A DNA stretch of 64,000 bases from Phycisphaerales bacterium (GTDB taxonomy: Bacteria; Planctomycetota; Phycisphaerae; UBA1845; UTPLA1): NCBI GenBank assembly GCA_022360095.1, contig JAKSDK010001506.1:55173-119172 (forward strand), written 5' to 3'. Numbering within the stretch: position 1 is the first letter of the stretch; each line of letters starts with the position of its first letter. Below the pieces are notes generated by a model. It was given only the letters and a program-made list of their open reading frames with translations, had not been told where the DNA came from and made no database searches. The position numbers and the translations under genes were made by a program. Positions 1 through 6,771 of this stretch are shown here, in pieces.

Positions 1-153
1 CTTCGCATCACCATCGGGCGCAAAAGCCTGGCCGACGGCGTCGTCGAACTCAAGGCCCGTGACAGCGAGAGTCTTGAGAAGCTCGCTCCCGAGGCCGTCA
101 AAGACAAAGCCGTCACGTTCGTCCGATCCGGTTTGGAAAAACTGATGCCTTAA
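1..153 (+). CDS. proS: Proline--tRNA ligase, C-terminal end (partial)
   Basis: Frame 1 is open from the first base to a TAA at 151-153, giving the last 50 residues of a protein that begins before the window. The peptide starts LRITIGRKSLADGVVELKAR, which resembles the anticodon-binding domain end of bacterial prolyl-tRNA synthetases (an R-x-T-x-G-x-x-S/G-L motif followed by an E-hydrophobic-K/R strand), and it closes with a helix ending LEKLMP. ProRS charges tRNA-Pro in the cytoplasm. With only 50 residues seen the call rests on this motif; another class II synthetase with the same fold (ThrRS, HisRS) is possible. The stop lies 6 bases from the convergent PEP-CTERM gene. Confidence 0.6.
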   Translation, partial: LRITIGRKSLADGVVELKARDSESLEKLAPEAVKDKAVTFVRSGLEKLMP

Positions 154-159
154 CGTTTC

Positions 160-822
160 TCAGCGTCGGGACCGTCGGATGAGCGCGATCGCACCGAAGC
201 TGAGCAAAGCCCACGTCGACGGCTCCGGAATGTTGATAATCCGAATCGCCGTGCCACCACTTGTCCCGTTAGATCCTTCGATAACGCCGTTCCCCGCGAC
301 ATCGAAAGTCGGAATCGGAACAGCAAAGTCGTCCTGCGCAAATTCGTTCGCGCCCACAACAAACTCGACAAGGGAAATGTTGGTGTCCCCCTGCAACTTC
401 TCTTTCGTCAGCGCAAAGCTGAAGAGATCGAATGTGCCGTCCTCACCACCGATGAAATTATAATGACGTCCGTCGGTCATCAGGTCCGGCGCATCGCCGC
501 CTATGCCGTTAAGTCCCGTTTGAGTAAAAGGACTCAGGTTGGTCCAATTATCCGCGGACAGCTTGCCGCTATCCTCGAGGGAACCGCGAAGATCAATCGC
601 GAAGCCCAACCAAGCCGTCTGATCGACATTCGCCTTGGCGACGATGTCAAACGTCGAGTTCGATGGACCGGCGGCCGTGTCGACGACCAATTCCAGGATC
701 TGACCGGGCCCGCCATGAAGTCCGTCTGCCGTTTCAAACCAAATCTGATTGCCCAGGGCGTTGGCCGCTGAGGCCGACACCAGAACGGCCGTCGCAATGA
801 GCGCTGTTTTTGTGGTCTTCAT
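160..822 (-). CDS. PEP-CTERM sorting domain protein (copy B)
   Basis: A 220-residue exported protein. Residues 1-22 form a signal peptide (MKTTKTALIATAVLV...). The C-terminus carries the PEP-CTERM signature: a PEPSTWALL motif, a hydrophobic segment and a basic RRSRR tail. In established cases an exosortase recognises this tail and anchors or releases the protein at the envelope; no exosortase is in this window. The ATG is preceded by GGAGGAG about 9 bases upstream. It lies 33 bases downstream of a paralog (856-1521) with the same organisation, sharing runs such as the GNQ/TNQ-x-WFETADGLHGGPGQ segment near the N-terminus, so the two look like a tandem duplication in one transcript. The ligand or structural role is unknown. 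Confidence 0.85.
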   Translation of the reverse strand: MKTTKTALIATAVLVSASAANALGNQIWFETADGLHGGPGQILELVVDTAAGPSNSTFDIVAKANVDQTAWLGFAIDLRGSLEDSGKLSADNWTNLSPFTQTGLNGIGGDAPDLMTDGRHYNFIGGEDGTFDLFSFALTKEKLQGDTNISLVEFVVGANEFAQDDFAVPIPTFDVAGNGVIEGSNGTSGGTAIRIINIPEPSTWALLSFGAIALIRRSRR

Positions 823-855
823 CTTCTTTTCTCCTCCTCGTAATCGTTTGCCTCT

Positions 856-1521
856 CTAACGTCGTCCCCGCCGAATCAGCGCGATCGCGCCGACGCTGAG
901 CAACGCCCACGTGGACGGCTCGGGAACGTTGGTAATCCGAATCACCGCCCCGCCGCTCGTACCTGCAGACCCCAAGATCACGCCGTTCCCGGCAACGTCA
1001 AAACTCGGAATCGGGTCAACGAAGCTGTCCTGTCCAAACTCTAGGTTGCCGACAACAAACTCAACAAGGGAAGTGTTGTTGTCGCCCTGCAACTTCTCCT
1101 TCGTCAAGGTGAAGCTGAAAAGATCAAGCGGGCCCCCGACCGTACCACCGAAAAGGCGGTAAGATCCGCCCGTCATAAGTGCAGGGGCGCTTCCACCGAC
1201 ACCGTTGGTTCCAGTCGAGATAAAGGGGCTGATGTTGATCCAGTTGTCGGCCGAAAGCTTGCCCGCGTCCGCCGGATCACCGACGAGATCAACCGCATAT
1301 TGAAACCAGCCCGGATTCCCGGAGGGGACATTCGCCTTGGCGACGATGTCGAACGTCGTGCTCGTCGCGCTGTCGGCCGTGTTGATCGTCAACTCGAGAA
1401 TTTGACCCGGCCCGCCATGGAGGCCGTCGGCCGTCTCGAACCAAAGCTGATTCGTCTGGGCGATTGCCATCGATGCAGACGGCAGGACCGTCGCGACAAG
1501 CGCTGCTCTTATCACCCCCAT
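856..1521 (-). CDS. PEP-CTERM sorting domain protein (copy A)
   Basis: A 221-residue paralog of the gene just downstream. It has a signal peptide (residues 1-21), a shared body with WFETADGLHGGPGQ near the start and LTKEKLQGD in the middle, and a PEP-CTERM tail (PEPSTWALLSVGAIALI then RRGRR). The start is an ATG with AGGAAGGAG 7-8 bases upstream. As the first gene of the pair it probably carries the promoter, in the 248 bases up to the divergent lipoprotein gene at 1770. The body resembles small secreted beta-rich proteins found beside PEP-CTERM tails, but I recognise no named domain. Duplication followed by modest divergence is inferred from reading the two translations together. Confidence 0.85.
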   Translation of the reverse strand: MGVIRAALVATVLPSASMAIAQTNQLWFETADGLHGGPGQILELTINTADSATSTTFDIVAKANVPSGNPGWFQYAVDLVGDPADAGKLSADNWINISPFISTGTNGVGGSAPALMTGGSYRLFGGTVGGPLDLFSFTLTKEKLQGDNNTSLVEFVVGNLEFGQDSFVDPIPSFDVAGNGVILGSAGTSGGAVIRITNVPEPSTWALLSVGAIALIRRGRR

Positions 1522-1769
1522 TCTTCTGATCTCCTTCCTCTCTCAAAAGGTAGGATGGCTTTGCCGAACTCGACAGCTGATTATACCCGATGCGAAGTCC
1601 ACAACCAAACTCGGGCGCAAGATGATGTATACCTGATGGGTAGGCGTCGCAAAGCCTGCCGCCTTGCATTTGATGGGTGCAAAAAAATCCCGGGTTGGAC
1701 CGGTCGTCCGCTCCGGCTATAGTACGCGTCTCGTTACCTTTAAATCAGATACAAAAGATGGAGTTCACG

Positions 1770-3089
1770 ATGAAATCGCCGAATCCCTCTCCCGCCGAAT
1801 CGATGTCACGCTCACTGATCTGTTCGCTCGCGCTGGGTGCGTTGCTGACCACCGGATGCGCTTCCAAGTCCGCCTGGCGGCAATGGGGCGGACCGCAACG
1901 TGACTTTACCGTCGAGACCGTCGGGCTCGCTCAGAAGTGGCCTGATGAGGGCCCCACGAAGCTCTGGAGCCGGGAACTCGGCGACGGCTACTCCAGCATC
2001 GTCAGCAACGGACACACGTTGTACACGATGTACCGCGGCGATGATGATCACGAAGTGGTCGTGGCGCTGGACGCGAAGTCGGGCAAAACCCGTTGGGAAT
2101 ACAAATACCCGGCGCCGTACATTGAATTCGAAACGGACGAAATCGACGAAGAAACCGGCAAAAAGAAAATCGAAAAACAGACCACCCAATTCGGCTCCGG
2201 CCCGAATTCCACACCGCTGCTCGTCAATAACCGGCTTTACACCATCGGCTTCACCGGCAAGATGAAATGCCTCAGCGCCAACAGCGGCAAACTCATCTGG
2301 TCGCAGGATCTCTACAAGGATATGAACGGCTCCTATCTCAGGTTCGGTTACGCGGCGAGTCCGATCGCCTACGGCAAGAACGTCATCGCTCTCGTCGGCG
2401 GTGTGGGAAACGGCGTGGTCGCCTTCGACCAGAAGACGGGAGCTGTGGACTGGAAAAGCACCGATTTCGACATCAGCTATTCCTCACCCATCCTGATCAA
2501 GGTCGCCGGAAAAGACCATCTCGTCGCATACATGAGTGAGAAGCTCATCGGCATCTCCCCGGAAACCGGCGAATTGCACTGGAGCATCGGGCACAAGAAC
2601 CGTTTCGGCTCAACCATCTGCACGCCTGTCTGGTGTCCTGGCAATATTCTGTACTTCGTCACCGGCGGAGACACGGCAGGTGGCCGAGCGATCCGACTCG
2701 ACCGCACGGGCTACAAAGTCACGGCCCAGGATGTCTGGTCCAACAAGAAACTCCAGGGCGGCTTGAACAATGCCGTTCGAATCGGCAATCATCTCTACGG
2801 GCCGGCCGGCGGACGAAAGCCGTTCATGGTCGCCTTCGACACCAAGACCGGCAAGATCGCCTGGCGCCAGCGGGATCTCGACAAGATCAAAGCCATCTAT
2901 GCCGATGGCAAGCTCATTCTCCTCGACGGCGACGGTCATCTGATGCTGGCCACGGCCGACGCCGACGGGCTCGAGATTCATTCCAAGGCCAAGCTGCTGG
3001 AAAAAGAGGCCTGGACGACGCCGACTCTGGTCGACACCAAGCTCTATCTGCGCGACCGAAAAACGATCATGGCGGTGGACCTGGGCTAG
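1770..3089 (+). CDS. PQQ-like beta-propeller repeat lipoprotein
   Basis: About 439 residues from an ATG at 1770 that has GGAG 6 bases upstream. The frame is open further up to 1677, but without a good ribosome site. A second ATG at 1803 begins the hydrophobic signal, which ends in a lipobox-like LTTGC, so the mature protein is probably lipid-anchored. The body repeats the PQQ-propeller pattern (G-x-hydrophobic-x-A-hydrophobic-D-x-x-T/S-G-x-x-x-W): ALDAKSGKTRWEY, CLSANSGKLIWSQ, AFDQKTGAVDWKS and AFDTKTGKIAWRQ. These blades usually form a scaffold; no PQQ enzyme residues are evident. It is followed with no gap by a GT87 gene, so the two are probably co-transcribed. Related propellers include BamB, but nothing here specifically supports that role. 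Confidence 0.85.
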   Translation: MKSPNPSPAESMSRSLICSLALGALLTTGCASKSAWRQWGGPQRDFTVETVGLAQKWPDEGPTKLWSRELGDGYSSIVSNGHTLYTMYRGDDDHEVVVALDAKSGKTRWEYKYPAPYIEFETDEIDEETGKKKIEKQTTQFGSGPNSTPLLVNNRLYTIGFTGKMKCLSANSGKLIWSQDLYKDMNGSYLRFGYAASPIAYGKNVIALVGGVGNGVVAFDQKTGAVDWKSTDFDISYSSPILIKVAGKDHLVAYMSEKLIGISPETGELHWSIGHKNRFGSTICTPVWCPGNILYFVTGGDTAGGRAIRLDRTGYKVTAQDVWSNKKLQGGLNNAVRIGNHLYGPAGGRKPFMVAFDTKTGKIAWRQRDLDKIKAIYADGKLILLDGDGHLMLATADADGLEIHSKAKLLEKEAWTTPTLVDTKLYLRDRKTIMAVDLG

Positions 3090-4685
3090 ATGTCCACCTC
3101 CTCGACGCCTGACGACGCGCAGCTCGCCCCAGGTCGGGCCCACTATCAATACACGCTGCTCGGCCAGTTCGACGAGCGAATATTAAGCACCGTGGCCGCG
3201 CGATGGGTCCTGGCCGTGCTGCTTGGGATCGCGCTGATCGTGCCGTCCGTGCAATCCGTCATCAAGATTCAAGAAACCAAAGCCGCCTTTGCGCGTGAGG
3301 GAGGAGAACGGCAGCGCACCGCATTAGGCCGCTGGCTTCCGACCGCGAGACTCCTGGCCGATCCCAACAACAAAGAAGACCCCTACGGCTATGGACATTG
3401 GATGCCGACGTCGCCGATGGTCCTGTTGTCGCTCGTCCCCCTTTCCATGCTCGGTTACGCCGGGGCCGGGGCCGTGTGGGCCACGCTCAAAGTCGGCGGG
3501 TTCCTGGTCGCCATGACGTTTCTGATCCGCAGCCTTGGCCGCAACACGTTTGCGGTGCCGGTCGGCGTTCTTCTAGCCGCGGGCCTTTTTTCGATCCGCC
3601 CGATTGTGTCCGACCTGCAGCACGGCAATTTGAACATTTTCGTCGTGATCTGGCTCGCATTTGCATGGGGGCTCTACATACGCAAAAGGGATTTCTGGGC
3701 CGGCATCTTCGTCGCGCTGGCGATCGTCACCAAGCTGACCCCCGCGCTGGCCCTCGTCTATTTCGTCTATCAACGCGCTTGGCGCGTCTGCACCGGGATT
3801 TTGGTCGGCTGCCTGCTGCTCTTCATTGTGATCCCAGGTTTGCTGATCGGCTTCGAGCAAAACCAGATTTATCTCGAATCCTGGTTTGACACGCTCGTCG
3901 CGCCATTCACGCTGCACGGTTACGGCGTGCTCCATATCACGAACCAGTCACTATACGGGGTCGGCCTTCGCCTGCTGTCCAACGCCGGGATCCTGGCCGT
4001 CGAATCCATGCCGACCGAGGACATCATGAATACGGGGATGGATAACATGGCCCGCCCGGCAACGGATTCGGGACGGCTGATGCGACCGATACTCGTCCTG
4101 CCTGTCGCCCTCGCGCTGGCATGGTTCTGTCGGTGGCGACCGGCGACGTTGTTTCGTCGTCGGCAACTGATGGAGTGCGTGACCGCCCTGCTGGTCCTCG
4201 CATTGGCCAGCGCCTTCATGTGGCACGCCCATCTCGGCCGAGTCGCCACAATCTTTCTCGTCGCCGTTTCGGCGCTGGCCATGGTATCGTTGGTCAGTCT
4301 GCGATTTGCTCGGAGCATTCCGTCACGAAACGACCCTCGACTGCTACTCGAGTTTGGCCTGGTGCTGATCGCCATGCTCCTATTGAGTGAACGGACATGG
4401 AAGCATCACGCGACCACGCTGCCCATCATTTTTCTGGGCGTCTGGTACACGCTGACATGTGTTCGTTTTTCAGACAAGTTCAGGGCATGGTTCGTGGCCG
4501 GGCTCATCGCCCAGCTTCTTCTTCTGGTAGGCAGCACCGAGGCCCTGGTGACCGATCGGATCGCCGACCTGTTGCTGGATGGCGGCGTGTTTTGCTGGGG
4601 ACTCGTCTTGTGTTTCGTTCAGATCGGCATCCTGCTCGCGACGTTGAATCGTCGGCAGCAGGCGAACGATGCGATGATGGAATGA
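3090..4685 (+). CDS. GT87 (DUF2029) family membrane glycosyltransferase
   Basis: A 531-residue polytopic membrane protein whose ATG directly follows the upstream stop (TAG-ATG), implying co-translation. It matches the GT87/DUF2029 family: a first membrane helix at about 34-54, then a large loop, then a series of helices. Family landmarks are a YGYGHWMPTSPM segment, LQHGNLNIFVVIW (the conserved GQ/GN-x-N motif) and AIVTKLTPALAL. Known members are polyprenyl-phosphate-dependent mannosyltransferases for cell-envelope glycans, for example in mycobacteria; the substrate here is unknown. Length is somewhat above the family's usual 400-450 because of the C-terminal helices. The neighbouring propeller lipoprotein suggests an envelope role, but that is only context. 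Confidence 0.75.
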   Translation: MSTSSTPDDAQLAPGRAHYQYTLLGQFDERILSTVAARWVLAVLLGIALIVPSVQSVIKIQETKAAFAREGGERQRTALGRWLPTARLLADPNNKEDPYGYGHWMPTSPMVLLSLVPLSMLGYAGAGAVWATLKVGGFLVAMTFLIRSLGRNTFAVPVGVLLAAGLFSIRPIVSDLQHGNLNIFVVIWLAFAWGLYIRKRDFWAGIFVALAIVTKLTPALALVYFVYQRAWRVCTGILVGCLLLFIVIPGLLIGFEQNQIYLESWFDTLVAPFTLHGYGVLHITNQSLYGVGLRLLSNAGILAVESMPTEDIMNTGMDNMARPATDSGRLMRPILVLPVALALAWFCRWRPATLFRRRQLMECVTALLVLALASAFMWHAHLGRVATIFLVAVSALAMVSLVSLRFARSIPSRNDPRLLLEFGLVLIAMLLLSERTWKHHATTLPIIFLGVWYTLTCVRFSDKFRAWFVAGLIAQLLLLVGSTEALVTDRIADLLLDGGVFCWGLVLCFVQIGILLATLNRRQQANDAMME

Positions 4686-4691
4686 CCTCGA

Positions 4692-6428
4692 TTAACCGCG
4701 CAACCGACGAACGTCGCTCACCGTGCCCTCGATACCGATGTAATTGAAAAATTGATCCTGCCTTAACACCGGCACGGAGAAGTATTTCGCTCGAAGCAGG
4801 GCTTCTCGATATCGCTCACCCTCACTTCGGTATCGACGCTTCAAAGAAGGACTCGTCGGATCAATTTGCGGCTTTCGAATGATGCCGGGGAGGGCATCGT
4901 CGTCGGCTCCGTCTCCTCCGGGCCCACCGTCGAAGTTGTCGCCGTCGTCCTCATCCTCATCGTCTTCGAATTCCTCGTCGTCTTCGTCGTCTTCCTCATC
5001 GTCTTCGTCGTCTTCAAATTCCTCGTCGTCTTCCTCATCGTCTTCGAATTCCTCGTCGTCCTCGTCGTCTTCAAATTCCTCGTCGTCTTCAAATTCCTCG
5101 TCGTCCTCATCCTCTTCGAATTCCTCGTCGTCTTCGAATTCCTCGTCGTCCTCCTCCTCCGCGTCTTCTTCGTCCTCGTCGTCGGTGTCGAACAGCGGGG
5201 ATGGAATAATCTCCTCACCAGGCGGCTCACGGCCGATGACCAGGAAATCCGTCATCGCATCCACTTCATCGACGACCTCACCACCCCATCGCTCGATCAA
5301 GGAAATGATCGTCTTGCGGCCGAGCCGATCCACCTGTCCGTCAAAATCCACGTCAAAGTCGCCGACCACGCAAAACAACTGCTTCTTGTTCCGATTGCGG
5401 CTCAAAACGATGTTTCCGACTTTATCTCCTCGAAAAATCGGATCGCCTGGCGCCGGCGGCGAGACCACGCGACACTCCGACGTGCGTTGGCCCACACTCA
5501 CGACCTCGATACTGGCCTTGCCGCGACCGGTCGCCGGCACGCGCTCATCCGCCGAATAGACACTGAAGGTCATTCCATGCGTGACACGATCATCTCGACC
5601 AAGATCAATGTGAACAAGCGAATCACCGGGCAACGCCCGCATAACTTCCCCCACAGGTCTCCGCGCCACGGCCAGCGGTTGTGCGGACGGCGTGGTGGGA
5701 CCGCGAAACTCCTGGATGGCCGCGCGCTGTTCCTCGAGCAGCCTCTGAAGATTGGTCATTTCCGCACGGTAACGCCGTCTGAGCTTGGCCCAATCCTGCT
5801 CTTTTTGGTTGAGTTCTTCCCGCATGTCTTCGAGCTGCCGGGCCAACGCCGAGTTGACGTTGTTCTTTCCGCTCTCAAACGTCTTTTTGCCCTGCTGGAG
5901 CTCGTCGTATTTCGACTTGAACTCCGCCGCCTTCCCGCCGAACTCGTCTTCCAGTTTTTTGTTCGTTTTTCGCGCTTTTTCCAGGCCGGCCTTGGCCTTC
6001 TCAAGCGTCTTTTCCTTCTTCTCCAGCGTCCGCTTCTCGTCGCGGTAGAGTTCATGGAGCTTTTTGATCATCGCGACCGCACCATACCCGGAAGACAAGT
6101 CATTGCGAACGTCCCGTGGAACCTCGCGATCAGCGGCAATTTCCTGTCGAACGGCGTCCAACTGTGCAATCGCGCCGTCAGCGAGATCATTCTGGTTGCC
6201 CGTCAAGCCGCCGATAAGCAATTGGCTCGATTTCTTCTGACCGGAAAGCTCTTTGCTCACGCGATCCTTTGATTTCTGGGCAAGCTCGGCGTCGTTCCGA
6301 AGCTGCTCCTGCATCGTGAACAGCCAGATCAGGACGCCCAGAAGCAAAACCGAAACCACGATCGAAATGACCATGCCAACCGTCGTTGCGTTGGAACCCC
6401 CGCGATGCTGAGGTGAGATACCAGCCAT
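4692..6428 (-). CDS. Membrane-anchored coiled-coil protein with BRCT-like domain split by an acidic repeat
   Basis: 578 residues with a good Shine-Dalgarno (AAGGAG). One membrane helix near residues 17-38 (GMVISIVVSVLLLGVLIWLF) is followed by a long charged coiled coil (about 40-240). A beta-rich region (about 250-350) with VHIDLGRDDRVTHGM follows. Then comes a BRCT-like first half (LFCVVGDFDVDFDGQVDRLG... through DFLVIGREPP), an acidic low-complexity stretch of roughly 110 residues built of EFEDDE/EDDEDDE units, and a tail that reads like a BRCT second half (YREALLRAKYFSVPVLRQDQFF). The function is not recognised. The coiled coil and the VTHG-x-x-F motif recall a group of uncharacterised planctomycete membrane proteins. 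The BRCT assignment is by pattern only. Confidence 0.6.
   Translation of the reverse strand: MAGISPQHRGGSNATTVGMVISIVVSVLLLGVLIWLFTMQEQLRNDAELAQKSKDRVSKELSGQKKSSQLLIGGLTGNQNDLADGAIAQLDAVRQEIAADREVPRDVRNDLSSGYGAVAMIKKLHELYRDEKRTLEKKEKTLEKAKAGLEKARKTNKKLEDEFGGKAAEFKSKYDELQQGKKTFESGKNNVNSALARQLEDMREELNQKEQDWAKLRRRYRAEMTNLQRLLEEQRAAIQEFRGPTTPSAQPLAVARRPVGEVMRALPGDSLVHIDLGRDDRVTHGMTFSVYSADERVPATGRGKASIEVVSVGQRTSECRVVSPPAPGDPIFRGDKVGNIVLSRNRNKKQLFCVVGDFDVDFDGQVDRLGRKTIISLIERWGGEVVDEVDAMTDFLVIGREPPGEEIIPSPLFDTDDEDEEDAEEEDDEEFEDDEEFEEDEDDEEFEDDEEFEDDEDDEEFEDDEEDDEEFEDDEDDEEDDEDDEEFEDDEDEDDGDNFDGGPGGDGADDDALPGIIRKPQIDPTSPSLKRRYRSEGERYREALLRAKYFSVPVLRQDQFFNYIGIEGTVSDVRRLRG
4935..5190. repeat. Acidic-codon minisatellite inside the BRCT-like gene
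   Basis: On the plus strand the sequence is an irregular tandem array of tcgtcgtcttcaaattcctcg-type units. On the minus strand, the coding strand, it encodes Asp/Glu blocks separated by Phe (EFEDDE). Units vary in multiples of three, so the host frame stays open. This is typical of slippage-prone low-complexity DNA. The apparent poly-Ser and Val/Phe frames on the other strand are by-products. Confidence 0.85.
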
Positions 6429-6771
6429 GGATAACTCCTTACAGAGAGACGTTCACCAGTCAACCGGCGTCGGAAAACGGTCAGACCCCCATCGTGTGCT
6501 AATCGTTATGAACCGCTGGTACGCCGCGCCGGGTGGGTACGGTTCGGTGTGTCCGTTCCGAGCGTCAGCGCGGAACTCTACGCATACATAAGTATCTGCC
6601 AACACGTGCGAAATGTCAACGCCTGTGAAGAGATCCCTCTCAAGACGTGTCGCTGCGACCGATATGGGAGCCCTCGCACGGTCCCACCCTTATGGGGCGT
6701 GACAAAACGGTGGAAGTCGAGCCGTTGACAGTCATCCCCCGCCCGTGCACAACACCCCCTTGAAACTGCCC
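6429..6771. other. Divergent intergenic region before polA
   Basis: About 340 bases between two divergent genes. A TTGACA at 6725-6730 lacks a convincing -10 partner. In-frame codons continue upstream of polA to a GTG at 6745. I see no RNA gene, strong hairpin or terminator. Confidence 0.5.

Noticed and set aside
1619..1690. GTCGCAAAGCC segment resembling part of a c-di-GMP-I riboswitch core
   Set aside because: The GCAAACC/GNRA partner parts and the tetraloop receptor were not found; only one short motif matches.
4866..6272. Long plus-strand frames over the acidic repeat (Val/Phe-rich and poly-Ser)
   Set aside because: They are antisense to the real minus-strand gene and arise from its GAA/GAC repeat.
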